Below, in pieces: positions 25,974 to 34,425 of a stretch of DNA of 64,000 nucleotides. The stretch lies in assembly GCA_963714255.1 (NCBI GenBank), contig CAVQNU010000019.1, forward strand, positions 1 through 64,000, written 5' to 3'. Each line of letters begins with the position of its first letter. Position 1 is the first letter of the stretch. The notes beneath the pieces are model-generated. The model ran no database searches and was not told the DNA's origin. It was given only the letters and a program-made list of their open reading frames with translations. Position numbers and translations under genes: made by a program. This DNA comes from Rhodovastum sp963714255 (GTDB lineage: Bacteria > Pseudomonadota > Alphaproteobacteria > Acetobacterales > Acetobacteraceae).

Positions 25974-26651
25974 TCAATCCCCGCGCAGCATGTAGCCGGC
26001 GTTGCGGACGGTGTGGATCAGCGGCGTCGGGAACGGCTTGTCCACTTTCTGGCGCAGGCGCGAGACATGCACGTCGATGACGTTGGTCTGCGGGTCGAAA
26101 TGGTAGTCCCACACGCCTTCCAGCAGCATGGTGCGGGTGACCACCTGGCCGGCATGGCGCAGCAGGTATTCCAGCAGGCGGAACTCGCGCGGCTGCAGGT
26201 CGATCTTCTGGCCGGAGCGGCGGACGGTGCGCGACAGCAGGTCCATCTCCAGGTCGCTGGCGGTCAGCTTGGTGGCCGGGGTGTCGTTCTTGCCGCGCCG
26301 CGTCAGCGCCTCCACCCGGGCGAGCAGTTCGGAGAAGGCGAAGGGCTTGGTCATGTAGTCGTCGCCGCCGGCTTTCAGGCCGCGCACCCGGTCGTCCACC
26401 TGCGCCATGGCCGACAGGAACAGCACCGGCGTCTGGTTGCCCTGGGCGCGCAGCGTCTCCAGCAGGCGCAGCCCGTCGACGCCGCCGGGCAGCATGCGGT
26501 CGAGCACGATGGCGTCGAAATTCTCGCTGGCGGCCAGGAACAGGCCGTCGCGCCCGTTATCGGCGTGTTCCACCACGTGGCCGGTTTCCTTCAGGCCCTT
26601 CACCACGAAGCCGGCCACGTCCTTGTCGTCTTCCACCACCAGGATGCGCAT
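25974..26651 (-). CDS. OmpR-family response regulator
   Basis: 225 residues. Receiver domain with acidic pocket (VVEDDKDV), phosphoacceptor Asp in DAIVLDRMLPGG, Ser/Thr in LFLSAM, Lys in MTKPFAF, then a winged-helix DNA-binding domain (LQPREFRLLEYLLRHAGQVV, NVIDVHVSRLRQKVD). The ATG at 26651 is preferred because GAGGG lies 9 bases upstream; a TTG at 26660 overlaps the htrA stop and is also possible. Partner of the kinase downstream. Confidence 0.93.
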   Translation of the reverse strand: MRILVVEDDKDVAGFVVKGLKETGHVVEHADNGRDGLFLAASENFDAIVLDRMLPGGVDGLRLLETLRAQGNQTPVLFLSAMAQVDDRVRGLKAGGDDYMTKPFAFSELLARVEALTRRGKNDTPATKLTASDLEMDLLSRTVRRSGQKIDLQPREFRLLEYLLRHAGQVVTRTMLLEGVWDYHFDPQTNVIDVHVSRLRQKVDKPFPTPLIHTVRNAGYMLRGD

Positions 26652-26656
26652 CGCGG

Positions 26657-27706
26657 TCAACCCTCGTTGTTCGGCCGGCGTCCGACCGTGACGGACAATT
26701 CGATCTCGCGTCCCTGCCGCTGCACGGTCAGGCGGGCGGTCTGCCCCGGCGGGATGGCGGCGACGGCGCGCAGCAGCGCGTTGGAATCCTCGACCGTCTG
26801 GCCGTTGACGGCAGTGACGATATCGCCGGCCCGCAAGCCCGCCTTGCCGGCCGGCCCGTTGCGGCCGACCTCGGCGATCGCCACCCCGTGCTCGCGGATA
26901 TCCTGCATGGCCACGCCGAGCCAGCCGCGCTCGATGCGGCCCTTTTCGCGCAACTCGGCGACGATCCGGCCGGCGAGTTCGCTCGGGATGGCGAAGCCGA
27001 TGCCGACCGAGCTGCCGGTGGGCGACAGGATCGCGGTGTTGATGCCCACCACGTCACCGTCGGTGTTGAACAGCGGGCCGCCGGAATTGCCGGGATTGAT
27101 CGGCGCGTCGATCTGGATGAAATCGTCATACGGGCCCGAGCCGATGTCGCGCCCGTGCGCCGAGACGATGCCGGCGGTGACCGAACCGCCGAGCCCGAAC
27201 GGGTTGCCGGCCGCCACCACCCAGTCGCCGACTTCCAGCGTCCGACTGTCGCCCCAGGTCACGCTGGACAGCGGGGCTGCCGGCTTGACCCGGATCACCG
27301 CGATATCGGTCAGCTGGTCCGACCCGACCACCTCGGCCGACAGTTCGGTGCCGTCCAGCAGCGCCACCACGATTTTCTCGGCGTTGCCGACCACATGGGC
27401 GGCGGTGACGATCAGCCCGGCCGGGTCGATGACGAACCCCGAGCCGCTGCCCTGCACCTCGCGGCGGCGCTGCGGCATGTGCTGGCGGAACTGGCGGCGG
27501 ATTTCGGGCGGGAACACCGATAGCGGGTCGTTGTTGTCCTGCGCCACCGCCTCGACGACGGCGATGTTCACCACCGCCGGCAGCACCCGCTTGACCAGCG
27601 GGGCAAAACTGTCCGGCCCGACGCGGGCGGTGGCAGGGCTGCTGCAGCCTGCGACCGCGGCGGCGGCCAGGGCGATCGCGATGCGGCGGGACAGCAGGGC
27701 GGTCAT
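26657..27706 (-). CDS. HtrA/DegP-type periplasmic serine protease (one PDZ)
   Basis: 349 residues. A lipoprotein-like or Sec leader (RRIAIALAAAAVAGCSS, lipobox AVAGC) leads to a trypsin-like protease: His in VTAAHVVGN, Asp in LTDIAVIRV and Ser in NPGNSGGPLF. One PDZ domain follows (GWLGVAMQDI to GQTVEDSNALLRAV), as in DegS and short DegQ forms. It should degrade or sense misfolded envelope proteins. It heads an operon with the response regulator and kinase; the regulator start overlaps its stop. Confidence 0.9.
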   Translation of the reverse strand: MTALLSRRIAIALAAAAVAGCSSPATARVGPDSFAPLVKRVLPAVVNIAVVEAVAQDNNDPLSVFPPEIRRQFRQHMPQRRREVQGSGSGFVIDPAGLIVTAAHVVGNAEKIVVALLDGTELSAEVVGSDQLTDIAVIRVKPAAPLSSVTWGDSRTLEVGDWVVAAGNPFGLGGSVTAGIVSAHGRDIGSGPYDDFIQIDAPINPGNSGGPLFNTDGDVVGINTAILSPTGSSVGIGFAIPSELAGRIVAELREKGRIERGWLGVAMQDIREHGVAIAEVGRNGPAGKAGLRAGDIVTAVNGQTVEDSNALLRAVAAIPPGQTARLTVQRQGREIELSVTVGRRPNNEG

Positions 27707-27793
27707 CTGGTTCGGCTCCGGACGTTTTCGCGCAGGGTGGATGGCGGTCGGATGATGCAGGTGGCGATGCGATGGGCGGGCAACAAGATTACG

Positions 27794-30190
27794 TCAGGAA
27801 CGATGCGCCGTAGCAGTCGCCGGGTCGTCCGGCCAGTGGTGCCTCGGGTAGCGGCCGCGCATGTCCTTGCGCACATCGGCCCAGGCGCCGCGCCAGAACC
27901 CCGCGAGGTCGCCGGTGATGGCGACCGGCCGGCCGGCCGGCGAGAGCAGCGCCAGCCGGATCTCCGCCCGGCCGCCGGCCAGGCGCGGCGTTTCGGTCAG
28001 GCCGTAGAAAGCCTGGGCGCGCGCCTCGGCCACCGGCACCGGCTGGGTGTAGTCCACGGCCGCGCGGCCGCCGGGCAGGGCCAGATGGGTGGGCAGGTCA
28101 CGGTCGAGCCGGGCGGCAAGCGGCCAGGACAACGCCGCCCGCAGCACCGCGGCGAGGTCGATCCGCGCCACGTCGGCCAGGCGCGACAGCCCGTGCAGCG
28201 GCGCTTCCAGCCAGCTCCGGTCGGCGTCCAGGGCGGCATCGGTCAGATCGGGCCAGTCCGCCGGCTCCAGCCCGCGCATCAGCGCCACCCGCGCCTGCAG
28301 CTGGCGGGCGGCGTCGGTCCAGGGGAGCGCGGCCAGCGGCACGGCGCGGGCCAGGCAGGCGGCGACGGCGGCGGGATCGGCCGGCTCGGTGCGGTCTTCC
28401 AACACCAGCGCGCCGAGCCGGCGGCGGCGGCGCGACAGCACCGCGCCGCTGGTGGGATCGAAGCCGCTCTCCACCGTTTCGGTGATGCGGGCGGCGACCG
28501 AGGCGGGCAGCGAAGCCGGGTCGAGCGGGGCGGCGAGGCGGATGCGCGCGGACCCCTTGGCGTCGAGGGCGCCGACCGCCAGCAGCTTCGCCTTCGACAA
28601 CGGGTCGGCCAGCGGCAGCTTCGCCCCGCCGCCGCCGGACAGGCGGAAACTGCCCGGTTCGCCGCGCCGCTGGGCGATCCGGTCGGGGAAGGCAGCGGCC
28701 AGCAGCGGGGCCGGGTCGCCCTCCGGTCCGGCCGGCACGCGCAGGCGGCGGCGATACTGGCCGGCGGCGCGGCGGATGCGGGCGACGGCGCCGCGATCGG
28801 CCTCCGCCCCGCCGCCCTCGAGGGCCGCCAGCCGCAGCCCGATATCGCAGGACGCCTCGGCATTGCGCAGCGGGTCGCGCTCCTCCAGCAAGGCGGCGAG
28901 GTCGGCCGCCAGCGCCGCCTGCCCTTGGGTGGTGGCTTCCAGCATCATGGCGGCCAGGCGCGGATGCGACCCCAGCCGCGCCATCGCCCGGCCGCGTTCG
29001 GTGATGCGGCCCTGGGCCAGCGCGCCGAGATCATCCAGCAGCGCGGCCGCGGCGGCCAGCGCCGCGGCGGGCGGCGGGTCCGGAAAGGGCAAATCGGCAG
29101 GGGCTTCCCCCCAGGCGGCGCAATCCAGCAGCAGGCCCGACAATTCGGCTTGCAGAATTTCCGGCCGGTCGAACTCCGGCAGGCCGCGGTGCAGCGCCGC
29201 CGTCCACAGGCGGATCGCCACCCCCGGCCCCTCGCGCCCGGCCCGGCCGGCGCGCTGATGCGCGGCGGCGCGGCTGATGCGGCGGGTGACCAGGCGGGTC
29301 AGCCCGGTGGCGGGGTCGAGCTGCGGCGCCCGCCGCCAGCCGCCATCGACGACGATGCGCACGCCGGGCACGGTCAGCGAGGTCTCGGCGATCGAGGTCG
29401 CCAGCACCACCCGCCGGCCCTCGGCCGGGCGCAGGGCGCGATCCTGCTCGGCGGGCGGCAGGTCGCCGTGCAGCGGCAGCACCAGCGCGCCGCAGCCTTC
29501 CAGCGCCGCCTGGGCGCGGCGGATTTCGCCCATGCCGGGCAGGAAGGCCAGCACGTCGCCCGCATGCGCCGCCAGCGCCGCCCGCACCGCGCGGGCCAGC
29601 GCCTCGGGCAAATCCCGCAGCTCGGCGATGTCGCGCGCCGCATGCGCGACCGCCACCGTGTGCGGGCGGACGGCGCTTTCGAGCACCACCGCGCCCAGCA
29701 GCGGGCCGAGCCGGGCGCCGTCGGCGGTGGCCGACATGGCGAGCAGGCGCAGTTCGGGGCGCAATTGGCGCTGCAGGTCCAGACAAAACGCCAGCGCGAG
29801 GTCGGCTTCCAGGGCGCGCTCGTGCACCTCGTCGAGAATGACGCAGGCCACACCCTCCAGCCCCGGATCGGATTGCAGGCGGCGGACCAGCAGCCCTTCG
29901 GTGACCACCTCGATGCGAGTGGCGGCGGAGACCGCGGAGTCCAGCCTTGTGCGGTAGCCGACGGTGCCGCCGACCGCCTCGCCGCGCAGATCTGCCATGC
30001 GGCTGGCGGCGGCGCGGGTGGCCAGGCGGCGGGGCTCCAGCATGACGATGCTGCCCGCGCCGAGCCACGCCGCCTCTAGCAAAGCGAGGGGGACCAGGGT
30101 GGTTTTGCCGGCGCCGGGCGGGGCGATGAGCACGGCGTTGCGGCCGGCTGCTAGCGCGGCCAAGACCTCCGGGAGGCACAGATCGGACAT
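27794..30190 (-). CDS. hrpB: ATP-dependent RNA helicase HrpB
   Basis: 798-residue DEAH/RHA-family helicase. Motif I PPGAGKTTLVPLALLE, motif II DEVHERAL, motif III AMSATADG, and motif VI HQRAGRAGREGPG, followed by an HA2/winged region and the HrpB-specific C-terminal domain (ALSWPLAARLDRDLPTHLAL..). Length agrees with HrpB. The role in vivo is not settled; it is proposed in RNA processing. Divergent from the DsbD-type gene, with a palindromic element in the shared region. Confidence 0.93.
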   Translation of the reverse strand: MSDLCLPEVLAALAAGRNAVLIAPPGAGKTTLVPLALLEAAWLGAGSIVMLEPRRLATRAAASRMADLRGEAVGGTVGYRTRLDSAVSAATRIEVVTEGLLVRRLQSDPGLEGVACVILDEVHERALEADLALAFCLDLQRQLRPELRLLAMSATADGARLGPLLGAVVLESAVRPHTVAVAHAARDIAELRDLPEALARAVRAALAAHAGDVLAFLPGMGEIRRAQAALEGCGALVLPLHGDLPPAEQDRALRPAEGRRVVLATSIAETSLTVPGVRIVVDGGWRRAPQLDPATGLTRLVTRRISRAAAHQRAGRAGREGPGVAIRLWTAALHRGLPEFDRPEILQAELSGLLLDCAAWGEAPADLPFPDPPPAAALAAAAALLDDLGALAQGRITERGRAMARLGSHPRLAAMMLEATTQGQAALAADLAALLEERDPLRNAEASCDIGLRLAALEGGGAEADRGAVARIRRAAGQYRRRLRVPAGPEGDPAPLLAAAFPDRIAQRRGEPGSFRLSGGGGAKLPLADPLSKAKLLAVGALDAKGSARIRLAAPLDPASLPASVAARITETVESGFDPTSGAVLSRRRRRLGALVLEDRTEPADPAAVAACLARAVPLAALPWTDAARQLQARVALMRGLEPADWPDLTDAALDADRSWLEAPLHGLSRLADVARIDLAAVLRAALSWPLAARLDRDLPTHLALPGGRAAVDYTQPVPVAEARAQAFYGLTETPRLAGGRAEIRLALLSPAGRPVAITGDLAGFWRGAWADVRKDMRGRYPRHHWPDDPATATAHRS

Positions 30191-30207
30191 GAGGGCCTTG
30201 CAAAAAG

Positions 30208-30342
30208 TTAAGGAAGGCCAGGGCTCTGCCCTGGACCCGCCGTCGCGCGGAGCGCGCCTTCGGCACGACGGGCGGTGGCCCCCTGGACCCCATTACCTTA
30301 AGTAAAGGGGTCCAGGGCAGAGCCCTGGCCTTCCTTACTTAT
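30208..30342. repeat. Dispersed palindromic element, locus 5 (two arms, variant insert)
   Basis: AAGGAAGGCCAGGGCTCTG arm, an insert with CGGAGCGCGCCTTCGGCACG, then TTACCTTAAGTAA and the reverse arm GGTCCAGGGCAGAGCCCTGG. It lies between divergent genes hrpB and the dsbD-like gene, so it is not limited to 3' ends. Confidence 0.85.
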
Positions 30343-30359
30343 CCTGCATCGAGGACATC

Positions 30360-32417
30360 ATGACCGCATTCCTGCGCCTGTTCGCCGCGCTGGTCCTGCT
30401 CGTTCTCGCCCCACCGGCCCGCGCCGACGTCAGCAGCCCCCGCGCCACTGCCGCCCTGATTTCCGACACCACCCCCATCGACCCCGGCGTTCCGTTCCAT
30501 GTCGGCCTGCGCCTGCGTCTGGCGCCCGGCTGGCACACCTACTGGCGCAACCCCGGCGATGCCGGCATCGCCCCGGAGCTGCAATTCACCCTGCCCGACG
30601 GCGCCAGCGCCGGACCCATCGCCTGGCCGGCGCCGCAACGCCAGCCGGAAGGGCCGTTGATGACCTACGGCTACAGCGGCGACGTGCTGCTCGCCGCCGC
30701 TGTTCGCGGCCCGGCCAACACGGTGCGACTGCACGCGAGCTGGTTGGTCTGCAAAGATATCTGCGTGCCGGAGGAGGGCGATTTCCGCCTCGATCTGCCC
30801 ACCGGCATACCCGCCCCCTCGCCGGAAGCGCCGCTGTTCGCCGCCGCCGAGGCCGCCCTGCCGCGCCCCTCGCCCTGGTCCGCGCAGGTGGCGGCGGACG
30901 GCACGCTGACAATCAGCGGCGGCGGCATCTCCCCCGCGTCGGTGCGCGAGGCCTGGTTCATTCCCGCCGCCCCCGGCACCGTGGACGGCCCGGCCGCGCA
31001 AACCCTGCGGATGGAGCATGGGCTTTTCACCCTCGCACTGAAACCCGGCGAGGCGTTCCGGGCGGATGCCCCGCTTGCCGGCGTGCTGAGCGTGCGCGAT
31101 GCCGGCGGGCAGCAGACCGCGCTGGACATCACGGCGGCGCCGGACGGCCCGCCGGCCACGCCGGACCTGCCGTTGTGGCGCGTCATCGGCTTCGCTTTGC
31201 TGGGCGGGTTGATCCTCAACCTGATGCCCTGCGTGTTTCCGGTGCTGGCGGTCAAGGCGGTCGGGCTGGCGGGGCTTTCCGGGGCCGCGCACCGGCACGC
31301 GGTGGCGCACGCGCTGTCCTACACCGCCGGCGTGGTCGCCACGTTCCTGCTGGTGGGGGCGGCGCTGTTGGCCCTGCGCGGGGCGGGTGACGCGGTTGGC
31401 TGGGGGTTTCAGTTCCAGTCGCCGGCATTCGTTGCCGGCATGGCCTGGGTGCTGTTCGCCGTCGGGCTGAACCTGTCCGGCGTTTACGAGCTGCGGCTGG
31501 GCGGCACCGGCGCGGGACAGTCGCTGGCGGGGCGCGGCGGCCACGCCGGCAGCTTCTTCACCGGCCTGCTCGCCGTGCTGGTGGCCACGCCCTGCACCGC
31601 GCCGTTCATGGGGGTGGCGATTGGCGCCGCCCTCGGGGCCGGATCGGCCGGGCTGACTTTGGCGGTGTTCCTGGCCATGGGGCTCGGGCTCGCCGCCCCC
31701 TACCTGGTGCTTGCCGCCCTGCCGGGCTTCGCCCGGGTGTTGCCCCGGCCGGGACGGTGGATGGACCTGGTGCGCCAGGTGCTCGCCTTTCCGATGTACG
31801 GCGCCTGCGCCTGGCTGTTCTGGGTGGCGGGCCAGGAGGCCGGACCGGCCGGGGTGGCGGCCACCGCCGCCGGGCTGGTGCTGGTGGGGTTTGTCGCCTG
31901 GGCGGCCGGGCTGGGTCAGCGCAGCCTCGAGGATGGCGGGCTCGGTCTGCGCGGACGGCGGATTTTACACGCCGCTGCCCTGGCGGCGGCGCTGGCGGCG
32001 CTGGCGGTGCTATCGGGCATCGCCGCCAGCCCCGCCATAACGGCCACGCTTGCATCGCAAACGAGCGCACCGGAGGCGGGGAAGGAACGCTTCTCCGCCG
32101 CGCGGCTGGAGGCGCTCCGCCAGGAGGGGCGGCCGGTCTTCGTCAACATGACCGCCGCCTGGTGCGTGACCTGTCTGGTCAACGAACGGGTGGCGCTCGA
32201 CCAGCCCGCAGTGCGGCAGGCGTTCGCGTCCCGCGGCGTGGTGACCCTGACCGGGGACTGGACGCTGCGGGATGCCGGGATCACCCGGTTCCTGCGCAGC
32301 CATGGGCGCGACGGGGTGCCGCTTTATGTGCTTTACCCGCCGGGGCGCCGGGCACCTGTGCTGCTGCCGCAGGTGCTGACCGAAACCACCGTGCTGTCGG
32401 CGCTGAAGACGATGTAG
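30360..32417 (+). CDS. DsbD/ScsB-type protein-disulfide reductase
   Basis: 685 residues. A signal peptide, an N-terminal DsbC-like domain in the periplasm (ASWLVCKDICVPEEGDF, with the CxxxC pair), eight or so membrane helices carrying the paired cysteines in LNLMPCVFPVLAVKA and LVATPCTAPFMGVAI, and a C-terminal thioredoxin domain with WCVTC. Electrons from cytoplasmic thioredoxin pass through the membrane to periplasmic thiol proteins. The C-terminal domain ends LPQVLTETTVLSALK, as in DsbD. The N-terminal domain of ScsB type favours copper-stress or cytochrome maturation partners, but the partner is not in the window. Confidence 0.92.
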   Translation: MTAFLRLFAALVLLVLAPPARADVSSPRATAALISDTTPIDPGVPFHVGLRLRLAPGWHTYWRNPGDAGIAPELQFTLPDGASAGPIAWPAPQRQPEGPLMTYGYSGDVLLAAAVRGPANTVRLHASWLVCKDICVPEEGDFRLDLPTGIPAPSPEAPLFAAAEAALPRPSPWSAQVAADGTLTISGGGISPASVREAWFIPAAPGTVDGPAAQTLRMEHGLFTLALKPGEAFRADAPLAGVLSVRDAGGQQTALDITAAPDGPPATPDLPLWRVIGFALLGGLILNLMPCVFPVLAVKAVGLAGLSGAAHRHAVAHALSYTAGVVATFLLVGAALLALRGAGDAVGWGFQFQSPAFVAGMAWVLFAVGLNLSGVYELRLGGTGAGQSLAGRGGHAGSFFTGLLAVLVATPCTAPFMGVAIGAALGAGSAGLTLAVFLAMGLGLAAPYLVLAALPGFARVLPRPGRWMDLVRQVLAFPMYGACAWLFWVAGQEAGPAGVAATAAGLVLVGFVAWAAGLGQRSLEDGGLGLRGRRILHAAALAAALAALAVLSGIAASPAITATLASQTSAPEAGKERFSAARLEALRQEGRPVFVNMTAAWCVTCLVNERVALDQPAVRQAFASRGVVTLTGDWTLRDAGITRFLRSHGRDGVPLYVLYPPGRRAPVLLPQVLTETTVLSALKTM

Positions 32418-32432
32418 GGTGTCGCGGCCGGA

Positions 32433-32936
32433 TCAGGCCGCGGCTTCTTCGCGCCGGTCGCGGACCTTCACGTAGGCGACCGCCGCATGCTCGGCGCAGT
32501 ACGGCTTGCCGTGCGTCGCCCCCGCGTCGCAGAAGCGGAAACTGCGTGTGCCCGGGTCGCCGAGCGGCCAGCAGCAGGTGTGCGTGCGCGGCGCGCGCGC
32601 AGGCACCGGCACCACCACATGCGGCTTGGGCATCTCCGCGCGGGGCGCCGCCGGGGCAGGGCGCGGCAGCGGGGGCGGCGCCACCACCGCGATCGGCGCG
32701 GCAGCCGCGAGTGGCGGCAGGGTGGGGCCGGTCATGCGGCGCGGCGCGGCCAAATGGAGCGCCTCGGCGTCGCCCTCCCGGCGGATCGGCGAGGGGCGGC
32801 CATCGAGGTCCAGCCGGTGCGCCTTGCCCACGACGGCGTTTTTTGAAATGCCCATGCGCCGGCCGATTTCGGCGGTCGAATGCCCTTCGGCCCAAAGTTC
32901 CCGGAGGCGGGCAATGTTTTCTTCCGTCCACTCCAT
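32433..32936 (-). CDS. gcrA: GcrA cell-cycle regulator
   Basis: 167 residues. The N-terminus MEWTEENIARLRELWAEGHS followed by TAEIGRRMGISKNAVVGKAH is diagnostic for GcrA, which binds sigma70-RNA polymerase and activates methylation-dependent cell-cycle promoters in alphaproteobacteria. A Pro/Ala-rich linker (residues 85-115) leads to the conserved C-terminal CCWPLGDPGTRSFRFCDA and GKPYCAEH, which contain zinc-finger-like cysteines. The upstream region holds a perfect DnaA box at 33025-33033 and a perfect inverted repeat at 32960-32975, consistent with the DnaA-to-GcrA control known from Caulobacter. Confidence 0.95.
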   Translation of the reverse strand: MEWTEENIARLRELWAEGHSTAEIGRRMGISKNAVVGKAHRLDLDGRPSPIRREGDAEALHLAAPRRMTGPTLPPLAAAAPIAVVAPPPLPRPAPAAPRAEMPKPHVVVPVPARAPRTHTCCWPLGDPGTRSFRFCDAGATHGKPYCAEHAAVAYVKVRDRREEAAA

Positions 32937-32959
32937 ATCGTGGGTATCCCTTCCTGCGG

Positions 32960-32975
32960 CCACAAAATATTGTGG
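32960..32975. promoter_or_regulatory. Perfect inverted repeat before gcrA
   Basis: CCACAAAATATTGTGG is a perfect two-fold palindrome 24 bases upstream of the gcrA start, a likely regulator-binding operator; the factor is unknown. Confidence 0.65.
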
Positions 32976-33024
32976 AGACATGCAGCCGCAGTCAACCGCA
33001 CAAATAGCTGGCGGGCGAGAAAGT

Positions 33025-33033
33025 TGTGGATAA
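33025..33033 (-). promoter_or_regulatory. DnaA box (TTATCCACA) upstream of gcrA
   Basis: On the minus strand the sequence is exactly TTATCCACA, the consensus DnaA box, 89 bases upstream of the gcrA ATG. In Caulobacter, DnaA activates gcrA at the start of replication; a consensus box here fits the same link. A single 9-mer could occur by chance in AT-rich DNA. Confidence 0.6.
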
Positions 33034-33296
33034 CAACCATTCGAACCCCAAGATATGGATTTTGTGATTGTCGCGTGACAAAAATCATCACATTGCTGTG
33101 AAGCGCCAGTGATGAGCAGATCATCACCTCGCCATCGCCGCAGCTGCCCTACGCAGATTGTTGCACGGAACGGGGCGGAAACAGAAACCCGTGCATTGCT
33201 GCCGGCTTTGCCGCAACATCCCGTCTTTGATTTGGTGCGGCACCCACGCAGGAAGTGCTGACGCATCAATTAGAACACGGCTTGATAAAAAAACGC

Positions 33297-34022
33297 TTAA
33301 CGCGGCCGCCGCGGACTGCGGTCTCCGCAGCCTCCTCCGGCCAGCCCCAAGGGGGCGGCCACGGCGGAAAAATCCGCCGCCACCCTGTGCCGGTCGCTCG
33401 GGCGCGTCACATGATCCGGCCGGACCAGTTGGCAGCTACGCATTCCGGCCGCCGCCGCCGCATCGAGTTCCGCCTCGGCGTCGGACAGATACAGGATTTC
33501 CGCCGGCGGCAGGCGAATGGCGATGGCGAGCCGGGAAAAACTTTCGGGCTCGCGCTTGCTGCCCACACGTGTGTCGAAAAAACCGCTGAACAGGCCGGAC
33601 AGGTCGCCAGCCCCGGAATGGCGGAAAATCAGCCGCTGCGCTTCGGTGGAGCCGTGCGAGAAGCAGAACAGCCGCAGCCCGGCAGCTTCCCAGCTTCGCA
33701 GCGCCGGCGGCACGTCGGCATAGACGGCCCCGGCCAGGCCGCCTTCGCCATAACCTTCGCGCCAGACCATGCCCTGCAACGCCTTCAGCGGGGTGGTTTT
33801 CGCGTCCTGGTCCATCCAATGCATCAAGGTTTGCAACTCGGGCCGCCCGGGCACCAGACGGCGCACCTCCGCCAGGTGCCCGGCCACCTCGGGGTCGGCG
33901 GCATGCGCTTGCAGAAACCCGCCAAGCCGCGCGCGGGCGAACGGGAACAGCACGTCGTGGATGAAACTGTGCGGTGTGGTCGTGCCCTCGAGGCTGGTCA
34001 CGACCGCAACGAGGGGGAGCAC
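33297..34022 (-). CDS. mtnC: MtnC-like acireductone synthase (enolase-phosphatase E1), nucleophile Asp replaced
   Basis: 241-residue HAD-superfamily protein of the methionine-salvage enzyme E1 family. Family segments are clear: EGTTTPHSFIHDVLFPFAR, DTRVGSKREPESF (Lys motif III) and EILYLSDAEAELDAA (motif IV). In the family the first motif reads D-x-EGTT, where Asp is the catalytic nucleophile; here it is VVTSLEGTTTP, with Ser in that position. The GTG at 34022 gives an N-terminus VLPLVAVVTS. If the sequence is right, phosphatase activity should be lost or altered. No other mtn gene is in the window. Confidence 0.85.
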   Translation of the reverse strand: MLPLVAVVTSLEGTTTPHSFIHDVLFPFARARLGGFLQAHAADPEVAGHLAEVRRLVPGRPELQTLMHWMDQDAKTTPLKALQGMVWREGYGEGGLAGAVYADVPPALRSWEAAGLRLFCFSHGSTEAQRLIFRHSGAGDLSGLFSGFFDTRVGSKREPESFSRLAIAIRLPPAEILYLSDAEAELDAAAAAGMRSCQLVRPDHVTRPSDRHRVAADFSAVAAPLGLAGGGCGDRSPRRPR

Positions 34023-34055
34023 GTCAATGCCCCCGCGCCATCGGCAGCCGCCGGA

Positions 34056-34298
34056 TCAGGCCTTCTGGGTGCTGTGGGTCTGGGTGGTGCCGGTGCTGCT
34101 GGCGGGGGGCGGGATCGAGCCGGGCGGCTTGTCGGCCGACGCCTCCATCGAGGCATCGCTGTCTTCCGACATGTTCTTCTTGAACGCCTTGATGCCCTTG
34201 GCGAAGTCGCCCATCAGCGTGCTGACCTTGCCGCTGCCGAACAGCAGCAGAACGACCATCAGAACAACCAGCCAATGCCAGATGCTGAAGCTACCCAT
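34056..34298 (-). CDS. tatA: Twin-arginine translocase subunit TatA
   Basis: 80 residues: a short N-terminal membrane helix (SIWHWLVVLMVVLLLFGSGK), then the amphipathic segment VSTLMGDFAKGIKAFKKNM and a polar Ser/Pro/Thr-rich tail. This is the TatA/E layout; the FG-x-GK hinge is present. It multimerises as the pore-forming Tat component for export of folded proteins. tatB and tatC are not next to it, at least not within this window. The ATG at 34298 places the helix at residue 6. Confidence 0.92.
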   Translation of the reverse strand: MGSFSIWHWLVVLMVVLLLFGSGKVSTLMGDFAKGIKAFKKNMSEDSDASMEASADKPPGSIPPPASSTGTTQTHSTQKA

Positions 34299-34425
34299 GA
34301 GCGTCCTCCAGAAGGGGCGTCGCCCCGTGGCCACGACATGGCTTGCCCTGTGCCCGGATGCAAGCGATGCTTTTTTCGCCGCGCCAGCCCGGCGGGCGGG
34401 CAGCGACATGGCGCCGAGTTTAGGG

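Larger units (their letters stand above)
32937..33296. promoter_or_regulatory. gcrA upstream region with paired operators
   Basis: 360 bases without a gene between gcrA and the mtnC-like gene (both minus strand). It contains the inverted repeat at 32960-32975, the DnaA box at 33025-33033, and a second palindrome GTGATGA-GCAGA-TCATCAC at 33109-33127. AT-rich stretches (about 33045-33100) may include the gcrA promoter. No GANTC methylation site was seen by eye in this interval. Confidence 0.6.

Noticed and set aside
27737..30079. 780-codon plus-strand open frame opposite hrpB
   Set aside because: Antisense shadow of hrpB; high GC keeps stop codons rare. Arg/Gln/Gly-rich, no motif.
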